Shown here: positions 54,667 to 64,000 of the stretch, one piece after another | Layout: the number at the start of each line of letters is the position of its first letter | Numbering within the stretch: the first letter of the stretch is position 1 | Assembly (NCBI RefSeq): GCF_024733555.1 | Contig: NZ_JANIOF010000001.1 | Span: 124,001 to 188,000 of the forward strand | Direction: 5' to 3' | DNA from: Paenibacillus sp. SC116 | GTDB lineage: Bacteria > Bacillota > Bacilli > Paenibacillales > Paenibacillaceae | DNA length: 64,000 nt | Notes under the pieces: generated by a model | What the model saw: the letters and a program-made list of their open reading frames with translations, nothing else | Database searches by the model: none | What the model was told of the DNA's origin: nothing | Made by a program: the position numbers and the translations under genes

Positions 54667-55677
54667 ATGGCTCTTCCTACTATATTGCCTTATCCAATGC
54701 CTTTGGAAAATGAGCTGCCTATGAACAAGGTGGCTTGGACAGTAGACCCTAATCGTACAGTGCTGCTTATTCACGATATGCAGCAATATTTCATAGATGC
54801 ATTTACGCCCGACCAGTCACCTGTCGTGGAATTAATCAGCAATATTCAGAGACTGCGTGTTTTTTGTGCGGAGCAAGGTATTCCGGTTGTCTATTCTGCA
54901 CAGCCAGGTGGACAGAGAGTGGAGCAGCGCGGACTGCTGCAAGATTTTTGGGGATCAGGCATTAATGATGGGCCGTACCAGAAAAAGTTTGTGGATGCCG
55001 TAGCTCCAAGTGGACAAGATATTTTGCTAACGAAATGGAGATATAGCGCGTTTCAAAAAACAAATTTGGCAGAAATCATGCACGAGCAAGGCCGCGATCA
55101 ATTGATGATAGTTGGTATTTATGCACACATTGGCTGCATGCTAACTGCTTGTGAAGCATTTATGCAAGATATCCAGCCATTCTTTATTGCAGATGCACTT
55201 GCAGATTTCTCAGAAGAGAAGCATCGCATGGCACTTACCTATGCGGCTGAACGCTGTGCTGTTGTCCTAACAACGGATCAACTTATTTCATCGTCAAGTC
55301 ATAGACAGGTTGCCGCTTCCGTCGAATGCATAGAAGCGGAGAGTGACGATAGTAGTGAACAGACCCATGTTCTTAATCCAGCTGTTGCTAATGCTGCTAA
55401 AGAAGAGCCCCCCTTACTGACCGAGCTGTCATTGCGAGAGGAAGTAGCAGCTTTATTACAAGAAGAGGCCTCCACTATAGGTGCGGATGATCATTTAGTA
55501 GAGTATTGGGGACTTGATTCCATTCGTATGATGAGTTTGGCAGAGCGGTGGCGTCGTGCTGGCATTCCCGTTAGTTTTGTGGAATTAGCGGAGCAGCCTA
55601 CTTTAGCAAGCTGGTGGGAGTTGCTGTCGCAGAAAATAAACATGCCAATGCCTAATTATGATTACTATACCGTATAA
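54667..55677 (+). CDS. dhbB: Isochorismatase with aryl carrier domain
   Basis: Bifunctional. The N-terminal isochorismatase (about 10-210; [14 protein letters not shown] with catalytic Asp, LTKWRYSAF with catalytic Lys, and [17 protein letters not shown]) forms 2,3-dihydro-DHB. The C-terminal aryl carrier domain (about 262-335) has its phosphopantetheine Ser in [10 protein letters not shown] and holds DHB for DhbF. The linker between them (about 215-260) is longer than usual, making the protein 336 residues. ATG 54667 gives better spacing from GAGGAG than ATG 54664. Confidence 0.93.
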   Translation: MALPTILPYPMPLENELPMNKVAWTVDPNRTVLLIHDMQQYFIDAFTPDQSPVVELISNIQRLRVFCAEQGIPVVYSAQPGGQRVEQRGLLQDFWGSGINDGPYQKKFVDAVAPSGQDILLTKWRYSAFQKTNLAEIMHEQGRDQLMIVGIYAHIGCMLTACEAFMQDIQPFFIADALADFSEEKHRMALTYAAERCAVVLTTDQLISSSSHRQVAASVECIEAESDDSSEQTHVLNPAVANAAKEEPPLLTELSLREEVAALLQEEASTIGADDHLVEYWGLDSIRMMSLAERWRRAGIPVSFVELAEQPTLASWWELLSQKINMPMPNYDYYTV

Positions 55678-55691
55678 AAGGAGATAACTCT

Positions 55692-58600
55692 ATGCTTGAA
55701 CAGAAGAGGGAACACTGGCCCCTGTCTGGCGCACAGGCAGGTATTTGGTTCGCACAGCAAATTGATCCAAGCAATCCGATTTTCAATACGGCAGAATGTG
55801 TGGAGATTCACGGAGCTGTAGATCCGATTCGCTTCGAGGCAGCGGTACGTCAAACTGTCATGGAAGCAGAAGCCCTTCATGTTCGCTTTGGGGAAGATGC
55901 GGACGGACCATGGCAGTACAGCGATTTATCTTCCAATTGGCCGTTTCATGTAATAGATGTAAGTGATCAGGTTGATCCGTGTTTCGCTGCACAATCATGG
56001 ATGGAGCATGATACTGCACAAGCTGTGAATTTGAGTGTAGGTCCTCTATTTACGGAGGCACTCTTTAAATTGGCCCCAGATCGCTATTATTGGTATCAAC
56101 GCATCCATCATATTGTAATAGATGGCTTTGGAGTGTCGCTCCTTATGCGAAGAGTGGCCCAAATTTATTCAGGGCTAGTAAACGGAGACTCTCTTGCGGA
56201 AGGGGGATTTGGTTCATTTCGTGCTAGCTTGGACGAAGATATGGCTTATCAAAATTCTGAGAAAATGGTGCAGGATCGGGAATTTTGGCTCCAGCGGTTT
56301 GCTGATGAGCCAGAAGTCGTAAGCTTAGGCGGACACGCACAATTAACCGCACGCAGCTTTTTGCGGCGCTCCGCAAAGTTCCCTGATTCACTGCTGCACA
56401 GCTGGCAGCACGCAGCCCAACTATCTGGTACAAGTTGGCCGGATGTTATTGTTGCAGCAGCGGCACTGTATGTACATCGTATGACGGGTATAAATGATGT
56501 TGTATTAGGATTACCTGTGATGTGTCGCTTAGGATCTTCCTCGCTTCGTGTCCCTAGCATGGTTATGAACTTGCTGCCACTGCGGATTCATATATCCCCA
56601 GCTATGAGTTTGGAGGAATTGTTACAGCAGGTCACACGAGAGATCAGAAGTATTAGAAGGCATCAGCGATACAGGCATCAAGATATACGCCGTGATTTGA
56701 AGCTGTTAGGGGATAACCGCAGGTTGTTTGGACCGCTTATCAATGTCATGCCATTTGTGGAGGAATTGAATTTTGGAGGACATGTAGGCGTGATGCGGAA
56801 TATTGCAGCGGGCCCTGTGGATGATCTGACGTTCAACGTGCACGGTAGTCTGGATGGAAAAGGACTAAGCATTGATGTAGATGCCAATCCAGTGATCTAC
56901 AGTGAAGAAGAAGTACAAGCACATTTGCAGCGCTTCCTTCAATTGTTGAACGATATCGCAGATATAGATCCTGCTGAACCAGTCGGACGTCTGTCCGTCA
57001 TTTTGCCTGAAGAACGAAATAAAGTGCTGCATGCGTGGAATGATACGACCTTTATCCTTCCGCAAACGAGTGTTTCTGAACTTTTTGAGGAACAGGTTAC
57101 TCGATCTTCAGTTGCTCCAGCGATCGTTTGCCAAGAAGCTGTACTCAGCTATGACGAGCTGAACAAACAGGCAAATCGCCTTGCTCATATGCTTATTTCA
57201 CGAGGTGTAGGGCCTGATCGAATTGTCGCTCTTTCCTTGCCGCGTTCCGTGGACATGGTCATTGCCATTTTAGCTGTTCATAAGGCCGGAGCAGCTTACT
57301 TACCCATAGATCCAGATTACCCGAGTGATCGGATTATGTATATGGTTGAAGATGCGAAGCCGATGTGTCTTATTACCTCACAAGAGCTGACAGCGAACTT
57401 CGTAAATGTTATGGAAGATGACCAAATTGTGAAGCTAGATGATCCGGTGGTCATTTTTAAACTAGCCGCACAAGTGTCTGCGAATCCTGTAGATGCTGAT
57501 CGAACGGAGCCATTGTCACTACTTCATCCATCCTATGTGATTTATACTTCCGGTTCGACAGGGCGGCCTAAAGGAGTTATGTTGACGTTTGAAGGGCTTG
57601 TCAACTTGCTGCTCGATATGCGTGAGCGAATCGCGATAGGTGAGCAGGATCGTTGGCTGTCTGTTACGACTATCTCCTTTGATATATCGGTAATGGAAGT
57701 ACTTCTGCCATTAATATGCGGTTCGACGCTTGATATCGTATTGAAGGATACGATTCTGGATACACCTGCGCTCATTCGCAGAATGAAAGAGACGGGTACG
57801 ACAATTATGCAGGCTACTCCTACACTGTGGCAGGCAATCGCTTCTAGTCATCCTGAAAAGTTCGAGCGTTTAAAAGTAATAACAGGCGGCGAAGCGCTGC
57901 CGATTGGATTAAAACTTGCGCTGCAGGAACTGAATTGTGAAGTGAACAATCAATATGGGCCTACAGAGACGACTATTTATTCGACTGCCGCACAGTTGGA
58001 TAATAAACGAGAGAAGCCATCGATCGGCGAGCCCGTTTGGAATACGAAGCTGTATGTGTTGGATTCGTCGTTAACGCCAGTTCCACCAGGTGTTACTGGC
58101 GAGCTGTATATTGCCGGCTTGGGGCTGGGTCGTGGCTACTTGGGTCGACCGGACCTGACGGCGGAGCGTTTCATAGCAGATCCATTTGGACCAGCTGGGT
58201 CACGCATGTATCGTACGGGTGATCTTGCAAGATGGCAGGACAATGGCTGGATTGATTATTTAGGGCGTGCGGATCATCAAATTAAGCTGCGCGGCTTCCG
58301 GATCGAGACCGGCGAAATCGAATCGGTTCTTATTGACCATCCTGCTGTAGAGCAAGCCTGCGTAATCGTACGTGAGGATCGCGCAGGTGATCGCAGATTG
58401 GTAGCCTACGTCGTTCTGAACGATACGGATTCGGCAAGCGTAATTGATGCTAATGAGCTTAGAAGCTTTGCTGCCGGGAAATTGGCGGATTACATGGTTC
58501 CGACCGTCATTGTGATGCTTGCAGAGCTGCCGATGACACCGAATAAAAAAGTCGATCGCAAGGCGCTGCCTGTTCCAGATCTGAGCTTGATAGCGATTGG

Positions 58601-61600
58601 TCGCACACCGCGCACTCCTCAGGAGGAGATGCTGTGTACCATATTCCAAGAAGTGCTTGAAATACCGCGTGTCACGATTGACGATGATTTCTTCGCCCTC
58701 GGAGGTCACTCGCTTCTTGCAGGTAGAGTGATGGTGCGGGTTCGTGAAGCATTTGGCGTAGAGATGAACATTGGCAGACTGTTTGAAGCACCTACGGTGG
58801 GGAATCTTGTGAAGCTGCTTGATCAGGCACAAGTGGCAAGACCAGCTATTCAGCCAGCTGTAAGGACAGGGCATATTCCATTGTCGTTTGCACAGCAGCG
58901 TTTATGGTTCTTGTACCGTTTGGAAGGTGCAAGCCCGACGTATAATATCCCACTAGTCGCGCGCCTTTCGGGTGAGATTCATTTGGATGCGCTGCAGGCA
59001 GCAGTTATGGATGTAGTTGCACGGCATGAAGTGCTTCGTACCGTTTTCCCAGATGAGATGGGTGCTTCGAGACAACTTATATGGGATGCTGAACAAGCAA
59101 GTCCTACACTGATCGTGACCGAAATAGGTGAGGCAGATCTATCAGAGCGGTTGAATAAAGCAGTTCGATACAGCTTTGACTTAGCAACTGAGACTTCAAT
59201 GCGTGTTGAACTGTTTAAGTTAAATGAGACAGAGCATGTACTTTTGCTGCTGCTCCATCACATCGCAGGTGATGGCTGGTCGCTCACACCAATGACACGG
59301 GATCTTTCCGTGGCTTATGCGGCACGCTGTGAAGGAAAAGCACCTATACTGCCGCAATTGCCAGTACAGTACGCAGATTATGCGATCTGGCAGGAGGAAT
59401 TGCTAGGCAGCTCTGGTGATGAACATAGCCTAATCGCTCGTCAATTGGACTATTGGACAAATGAGCTTCGCTATTTGTCTGAGCAGTTAGAGCTTCCAAC
59501 GGATTATCCGCGGCCAAATGTTGCGAGCTATCAGGGGGATACGATTTCATTCCACATGGATCGTACTTTGCATCGTCAGTTGAATGAGCTTGCTCGAAGT
59601 AATCGGGCCACTTTATTTATGGTGCTTCAGTCCGCATTAGCAGCTTTATTCACCAACTTGGGGGCTGGGTCGGATATCCCAATCGGCAGCCCGATATCAG
59701 GTCGAAATGATGATGGTGTGGACAACTTGGTTGGGTTTTTCATCAACACGCTTGTTTTCCGTATTGATGCATCGGGTGACCCACAGTTTGATGAGCTTTT
59801 GAAACGAGTGCGTGAAATGAGCTTGGCTGCCTTTGAACATCAGGATGTTCCATTTGAACGACTAGTTGAGGCGCTAAATCCGTCTCGTTCTCGCTCAAGG
59901 CATCCGCTCTTCCAAGTGATGCTTGTTCTTCAAAACACGCCAGACGCTGTACTTAAACTGCCGGGAGTACAGGCAAGTCTGCAGCTGCAAAGCGTAGGTA
60001 CAGCGAAGTTTGACCTAACGTTTGAACTGACAGAACGTAGGGATGCACACGGAGCTCCAGACGGGGTGGATGGACTCCTTGAATTCAGCACAGATCTATT
60101 CAAGCGCTCTACGGTTGAAGCGATGACGGAACGTTTTATGCGCGTGTTGCAAAGTGCGGTCAGTGAACCGAGTAAGCACATAAGTAAACTAGATATTTTA
60201 ACCAAGCAAGAGCGTGAAGATTTGCTTCAACAATGGAGTACACCGATTCCGCTTTCTGAGCAGACGACCATATCAGAGATGTTTGAAGCTCAAGTTGCTC
60301 GCACACCTCAGGCCTTGGCTATTATCTACGAAGGAGTATCGCTGACTTACCAAGAACTGAATGAGCGTTCCAATCGACTCGCTCACTTAATAATCGAATC
60401 TGGTGTAAGAACCGAGCAAATTGTTGCACTAGCGTTACCTCGTTCGATTGATATGGTGGTTGGTATATTAGCTGTACTTAAGGCAGGAGCAGCCTACTTA
60501 TCTCTTGATCCTGATTATCCGGAAGACCGACTCACTTATATGATGGAGCATGCTTGCCCTGCATGTCTGATTACAAGTGTACATGTAAGCGATCAAATAC
60601 CGAATTCAGCAAGCTTGCCTCGTATCGTTATTGATGATATGGAAGTCGCTGCACGCATACAGCGTTACTCACGTAAAAATCCTACGGATGCAGAGCGTCA
60701 TGGCAGACTTATGCCATTAAGTGCTGCTTACATCATTTACACATCGGGGTCAACGGGCAAGCCAAAAGGGGTACTCGTACCACATCAAAATGTCGTACGT
60801 TTATTCGCATCGACAGAACATTGGTTCCATTTTGATGAAACCGATGTGTGGACATTATTCCATTCTTATGCGTTTGACTTCTCGGTTTGGGAAATATGGG
60901 GACCTTTGCTGTACGGCGGACGTCTTGTTGTCGTTCCTCATCGCTTAAGCAGAGCGCCAGATGAAATGTTACGCTTGCTCGCTGAGGAAGGAGTAACGGT
61001 ACTGAATCAGACGCCGTCAGCCTTTTATCAATTGATGCAGGCGGATCGTGAACAGCCTGAGCTTGGGCAGAAGTTGAAGCTTAGATACATCGTGTTCGGC
61101 GGGGAAGCCTTGGAGCTTGGTCGATTAGAGGATTGGTACAGCCGACATGCTGACGATGCTCCCCGTCTAATAAATATGTATGGCATTACGGAGACCACTG
61201 TTCATGTCAGTTATATCGAACTGAATCGACATAGTGCTGCTCCAGGAGCGAGCAGTCTTATAGGTGTTCCTATACCTGATCTTAAAGTATATGTGCTGGA
61301 TAATACGCTTCAGCCTGTTCCTTGTGGTGTGACTGGAGAAATGTATGTGGCTGGCGCAGGGCTAGCACGTGGTTATTGGGGTCGTCCTGATTTGACTGCT
61401 GACCGATTCGTTGCCGATCCGTATGGAGCGCCTGGAACAAGAATGTATCGAACAGGAGACTTGGCGAAGCGGCTCGCGGATGGCTCATTAGATTATTTAG
61501 GACGTTCGGATCATCAGGTGAAAATACGCGGCTTCCGAATTGAGCTAGGTGAGATCGAATCCGTGCTTATACGTCACCCAGAAGTAGCTCAAGTTGCTGT

Positions 61601-62918
61601 TATTGTGCGTGAAGATCAACCAGGAGATAAGCGACTTACTGCCTATGTAGTCAGCGCAGTAAATACAATTGGCGAGGCAGCAGAACTGCGCCGTCATGCA
61701 GCTGCTTCACTGCCAGATTATATGGTACCTTGGGCATTTATATTTATGGACAAGCTGCCTTTAACAACGAACGGCAAACTGGATCGGAAAGCACTGCCGG
61801 CCCCAGATGTTACGTTGGATTCGGATGGTCGAAATCCTAGAACACCGCAGGAAGAAGTGATGTGCGAACTGTTCGCTGAGATTCTTAACGTCAAGCGGGT
61901 GAGCATCGACGATAGTTTCTTCGAGCTCGGAGGACACTCCTTGTTAGCAGTCCGGCTTATTAGCCGAGTACGTGAAGCATTGGGTAAAGAGCTTAGCATT
62001 GCGGTACTCTTCGAAGCGCCTACGGTAGCAGGGCTTATCGATAAGTTGGAAATGAGCGGTGGAAACAGTGCTCTGCAAATTATTCTCCCATTGCGCTCAC
62101 ATGGCGATCAAATACCTTTGTTCTGCGTGCATCCTGCTGGAGGTCTAAGCTGGTGTTATGCAGGTTTAATGAAACATCTCGGAATGAATTATCCTATCTA
62201 TGGCTTGCAAGCACGTGGTATCGCTCAAGACGAAGACCGGCCACAGTCATTAGAAGAAATGACGGCTGACTACATTGATCATATTCGCACCATCCAGCCT
62301 AAAGGCCCTTATCGCGTACTAGGTTGGTCATTAGGTGGCAATGTAGCACAAGCTATCGCGGTGCAGCTGCAAGAAGCGGGAGAGGAAATTGAATTGCTTG
62401 GGATATTGGATGCCTTCCCAAGTCATTATTTGCCGATAAAAGATGAGCCAGACGAAGATGAGGCGCTTACGGCATTGCTTGCTCTTGGCGGATTTGATAG
62501 AGAGAGCATTGAAGAGAAGCTAGGTGATGAGTCCCTTACGATTGCAGGCGCACTTGAGCTGCTGCGCAATGAAAGCAGTGCATTGGCATCGCTTGAGGTG
62601 GACACGATTCTCAATTTGAAGACGACGTATGAGAACTCTGTACAATTGTTAAAAGCGTTTGTTCCGAAGAAATTCGATGGAGACATGCTATTCTTCCACT
62701 CGACCATCATCCCGGAATGGTTCGAGCCAATTGATCCAGATATGTGGCTTCCTTACTTAGGAGGGAAGATCGAAAGACATGATATCGAATGCCGTCATAA
62801 AGATTTATGCCAGCCAGGGCCGCTTGATTATATCGGCAAAGTTATTTTAAGCAAGCTGGAGGAAGCTTCACATGCAAGACAGACAACTTCTAAAGGGAGT
62901 GAACTGATCTATGAGTAA
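55692..62918 (+). CDS. dhbF: Bacillibactin NRPS, C-A-T-C-A-T-TE
   Basis: 2408 residues. C1 about 1-430 (HHIVIDG near 140); A1 455-965; T1 ([11 protein letters not shown] near 999); C2 1055-1490 (HHIAGDGWS near 1189); A2 1515-2020; T2 ([11 protein letters not shown] near 2075); thioesterase 2130-2400 (GWSLGGN near 2210). By eye the A2 code is DFWNVGMVH, a Thr code. A1 reads DIMQIGQIY, Gly-like (DI-Q-G-I) but not the standard DILQLG-IW. The set fits DHB-Gly-Thr units trimerised and cyclised by TE. AGGAGAT precedes ATG. The MbtH gene overlaps its end by eight bases. Confidence 0.95.
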   Translation: MLEQKREHWPLSGAQAGIWFAQQIDPSNPIFNTAECVEIHGAVDPIRFEAAVRQTVMEAEALHVRFGEDADGPWQYSDLSSNWPFHVIDVSDQVDPCFAAQSWMEHDTAQAVNLSVGPLFTEALFKLAPDRYYWYQRIHHIVIDGFGVSLLMRRVAQIYSGLVNGDSLAEGGFGSFRASLDEDMAYQNSEKMVQDREFWLQRFADEPEVVSLGGHAQLTARSFLRRSAKFPDSLLHSWQHAAQLSGTSWPDVIVAAAALYVHRMTGINDVVLGLPVMCRLGSSSLRVPSMVMNLLPLRIHISPAMSLEELLQQVTREIRSIRRHQRYRHQDIRRDLKLLGDNRRLFGPLINVMPFVEELNFGGHVGVMRNIAAGPVDDLTFNVHGSLDGKGLSIDVDANPVIYSEEEVQAHLQRFLQLLNDIADIDPAEPVGRLSVILPEERNKVLHAWNDTTFILPQTSVSELFEEQVTRSSVAPAIVCQEAVLSYDELNKQANRLAHMLISRGVGPDRIVALSLPRSVDMVIAILAVHKAGAAYLPIDPDYPSDRIMYMVEDAKPMCLITSQELTANFVNVMEDDQIVKLDDPVVIFKLAAQVSANPVDADRTEPLSLLHPSYVIYTSGSTGRPKGVMLTFEGLVNLLLDMRERIAIGEQDRWLSVTTISFDISVMEVLLPLICGSTLDIVLKDTILDTPALIRRMKETGTTIMQATPTLWQAIASSHPEKFERLKVITGGEALPIGLKLALQELNCEVNNQYGPTETTIYSTAAQLDNKREKPSIGEPVWNTKLYVLDSSLTPVPPGVTGELYIAGLGLGRGYLGRPDLTAERFIADPFGPAGSRMYRTGDLARWQDNGWIDYLGRADHQIKLRGFRIETGEIESVLIDHPAVEQACVIVREDRAGDRRLVAYVVLNDTDSASVIDANELRSFAAGKLADYMVPTVIVMLAELPMTPNKKVDRKALPVPDLSLIAIGRTPRTPQEEMLCTIFQEVLEIPRVTIDDDFFALGGHSLLAGRVMVRVREAFGVEMNIGRLFEAPTVGNLVKLLDQAQVARPAIQPAVRTGHIPLSFAQQRLWFLYRLEGASPTYNIPLVARLSGEIHLDALQAAVMDVVARHEVLRTVFPDEMGASRQLIWDAEQASPTLIVTEIGEADLSERLNKAVRYSFDLATETSMRVELFKLNETEHVLLLLLHHIAGDGWSLTPMTRDLSVAYAARCEGKAPILPQLPVQYADYAIWQEELLGSSGDEHSLIARQLDYWTNELRYLSEQLELPTDYPRPNVASYQGDTISFHMDRTLHRQLNELARSNRATLFMVLQSALAALFTNLGAGSDIPIGSPISGRNDDGVDNLVGFFINTLVFRIDASGDPQFDELLKRVREMSLAAFEHQDVPFERLVEALNPSRSRSRHPLFQVMLVLQNTPDAVLKLPGVQASLQLQSVGTAKFDLTFELTERRDAHGAPDGVDGLLEFSTDLFKRSTVEAMTERFMRVLQSAVSEPSKHISKLDILTKQEREDLLQQWSTPIPLSEQTTISEMFEAQVARTPQALAIIYEGVSLTYQELNERSNRLAHLIIESGVRTEQIVALALPRSIDMVVGILAVLKAGAAYLSLDPDYPEDRLTYMMEHACPACLITSVHVSDQIPNSASLPRIVIDDMEVAARIQRYSRKNPTDAERHGRLMPLSAAYIIYTSGSTGKPKGVLVPHQNVVRLFASTEHWFHFDETDVWTLFHSYAFDFSVWEIWGPLLYGGRLVVVPHRLSRAPDEMLRLLAEEGVTVLNQTPSAFYQLMQADREQPELGQKLKLRYIVFGGEALELGRLEDWYSRHADDAPRLINMYGITETTVHVSYIELNRHSAAPGASSLIGVPIPDLKVYVLDNTLQPVPCGVTGEMYVAGAGLARGYWGRPDLTADRFVADPYGAPGTRMYRTGDLAKRLADGSLDYLGRSDHQVKIRGFRIELGEIESVLIRHPEVAQVAVIVREDQPGDKRLTAYVVSAVNTIGEAAELRRHAAASLPDYMVPWAFIFMDKLPLTTNGKLDRKALPAPDVTLDSDGRNPRTPQEEVMCELFAEILNVKRVSIDDSFFELGGHSLLAVRLISRVREALGKELSIAVLFEAPTVAGLIDKLEMSGGNSALQIILPLRSHGDQIPLFCVHPAGGLSWCYAGLMKHLGMNYPIYGLQARGIAQDEDRPQSLEEMTADYIDHIRTIQPKGPYRVLGWSLGGNVAQAIAVQLQEAGEEIELLGILDAFPSHYLPIKDEPDEDEALTALLALGGFDRESIEEKLGDESLTIAGALELLRNESSALASLEVDTILNLKTTYENSVQLLKAFVPKKFDGDMLFFHSTIIPEWFEPIDPDMWLPYLGGKIERHDIECRHKDLCQPGPLDYIGKVILSKLEEASHARQTTSKGSELIYE

Positions 62919-63138
62919 TCCTTTTGAACAAGCGGACGGCAATTATCTTGTGTTAATAAATGACGAGGGGCAGTATTCGCTCTGGCCAGCTTTCGCGTCC
63001 GTTCCGAATGGCTGGACTCAAGTGGTTGGGCCAACTACGCGTGAAGAGTGCGTCGCCTATATTAACGACAAATGGGTAGATTTGAGACCGCGCAGTTTGT
63101 ATGCGAAGGAAGAACTAATTGTGGGAAGCAAGCAATGA
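62911..63138 (+). CDS. mbtH: MbtH-like protein
   Basis: A 75-residue NRPS accessory protein with [26 protein letters not shown], the invariant Trp residues and [29 protein letters not shown]. It binds A domains and aids folding and activity. It overlaps dhbF by eight bases and the next gene by ATGA, so all three are coupled. It may also serve the NRPS at 10269, which has no MbtH gene of its own. Confidence 0.95.
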   Translation: MSNPFEQADGNYLVLINDEGQYSLWPAFASVPNGWTQVVGPTTREECVAYINDKWVDLRPRSLYAKEELIVGSKQ

Positions 63139-64000
63139 GTGCTTGGCTAAATCCGCGAAAAGTAATGTGTATCGTCTATGTAGCTGCTATGTTTGTCGTC
63201 GCGATGGACGCGACGGTGCTAAACGTGGCGCTGCAAACGATCAGCCAAGAACTTAATGTACCGCCAGCTGCATCTGGCATTCTCAATGTCGGCTATTTAG
63301 TCAGTCTTGCCATCGTCTTGCCGATGGCGGGGTGGCTTGGCGACAGATGGGGGACGAAGCGAACCTTTTTATTGGCGCTTGCTATTTTTACTAGCGCCTC
63401 TGCCTTGTGCAGCTTTGCTCAAGACTTAACGACATTGACGATCTTTCGTGTCATCCAAGGGATTGGCGGAGGCTTGCTTACGCCAGTAGGAATGGCGATG
63501 CTATTTCGAACGTTCCCTCCTGAAGAGCGTGCGAAAGTATCGCGATCACTCATTCTCCCCATTGCGATAGCTCCTGCTATTGGGCCGATTGTGAGCGGAA
63601 TGCTGGTTGAGCATTTTTCATGGCGTTGGATTTTTTATGTAAATTTGCCGATCGGCATACCCGCATTATTGTTTGGACTATTGTTACTGAAAGAGCATAA
63701 GCAGCCAAATACGGGGAAATTAGATGTGCCTGGGTTTCTATTGTCGGCACCAGGTCTTGCACTCCTTATGTATGCGCTAAGCCAAGGTCCTATACATGGT
63801 TGGAGTTCACCGGCAGTGTGGGGAGCAGGAGCAATAGGAATCATCCTGCTGTCTGTGTTAGTAAAAGTAGAACTGAGCGTTAGCCAACCACTGCTGGATT
63901 TGCGTTTGCTGGGCAATCGCTTATTCCGAACGACTGGACTCGTTTCCATGTGTGCTTCTGCAGGTTTGCTAGGTATGTTGTATGTGTTTCCCTTAATGTA
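63135..64000 (+). CDS. MFS multidrug/siderophore exporter, EmrB/QacA type (3' end outside window)
   Basis: Starts at ATG 63135 overlapping the MbtH stop and stays open to the window end, 288 residues visible. MSAWLNPRK then first span with [32 protein letters not shown] (loop 2-3 motif A), [20 protein letters not shown] and [12 protein letters not shown] (motif C region) mark the 14-span DHA2 family. Place in the dhb operon suggests bacillibactin export, the role YmfD has in B. subtilis. Confidence 0.88.
   Translation, partial: MSAWLNPRKVMCIVYVAAMFVVAMDATVLNVALQTISQELNVPPAASGILNVGYLVSLAIVLPMAGWLGDRWGTKRTFLLALAIFTSASALCSFAQDLTTLTIFRVIQGIGGGLLTPVGMAMLFRTFPPEERAKVSRSLILPIAIAPAIGPIVSGMLVEHFSWRWIFYVNLPIGIPALLFGLLLLKEHKQPNTGKLDVPGFLLSAPGLALLMYALSQGPIHGWSSPAVWGAGAIGIILLSVLVKVELSVSQPLLDLRLLGNRLFRTTGLVSMCASAGLLGMLYVFPLM

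Noticed and set aside
58260-58874. 204-codon open frame on the minus strand inside dhbF
   Set aside because: Falls in A1-T1 of a well-supported NRPS; Cys/His-rich shadow translation.
1-64000. tRNA, rRNA, CRISPR array or intact insertion sequence
   Set aside because: No cloverleaf, rRNA-like stretch, regularly spaced repeats or transposase gene was seen on either strand.

Overview
The window looks like chromosomal DNA of a spore-forming, low-to-mid GC Bacillota of the Paenibacillus type. The evidence is a GerA-family germinant-receptor operon, a bacillibactin (dhb) operon with classical Fur boxes, a GntR-controlled gluconate operon carrying a cre site, strong AGGAGG-type ribosome binding sites and many GTG/TTG starts. 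I see no rRNA, tRNA, CRISPR array or intact transposon.

Layout. 1-6600: housekeeping and unknown genes, namely the 3' part of a large beta-rich unknown protein, an amidohydrolase, aspartase, a DUF4184 membrane protein and a small alarmone synthetase. 6600-7008: a G-poor leader. 7009-27201: a 20 kb co-directional biosynthetic cluster. 27274-32260: gluconate catabolism (gnd, gntR, gntP, gntK). 32454-39843: a DUF5693 membrane protein, a GH5 lipoprotein, a sugar-nucleotide dehydratase plus MurG-like pair, and two flavin enzymes. 39926-43964 (minus): spore germination receptor gerA-gerC-gerD(small)-gerB. 44397-47436: GH19 chitinase and an acyltransferase-3 protein. 47570-64000: bacillibactin regulation, uptake, hydrolysis, synthesis and export, running off the window in an MFS exporter.

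The most interesting part is 7009-27201. A lysine/ornithine N-hydroxylase, a small cupin and a MetRS-like protein are adjacent and in that order. In Streptomyces pathways (s56-p1, triacsin, formycin/pyrazofurin) these parts form the hydrazine (N-N) linkage: N6-hydroxylysine is esterified by an aminoacyl-AMP and rearranged. There cupin and MetRS are often one fused protein; here they are two genes. A DAO-type FAD oxidase further down matches the step that releases hydrazinoacetate. These enzymes sit with a three-module NRPS (A-T-C-A-T-C-A-T, no thioesterase; modules 2 and 3 read as Ser and Gly), a lone acyl carrier protein, two BtrH/C39-like proteins (one fused to FN3 and discoidin domains), a two-subunit ABC exporter and an amino acid permease. 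I infer a hydrazine-containing peptide from a Bacillota host, released or transferred by a butirosin-like acyltransferase. No product can be named from sequence alone.

The bacillibactin locus is btr-like regulator, feuA-like binding protein, besA-like esterase, dhbA-C-E-B-F, mbtH, MFS exporter. Fur boxes lie before the regulator and before the binding protein. DhbF is C-A-T-C-A-T-TE, and its second adenylation domain carries the Thr code.
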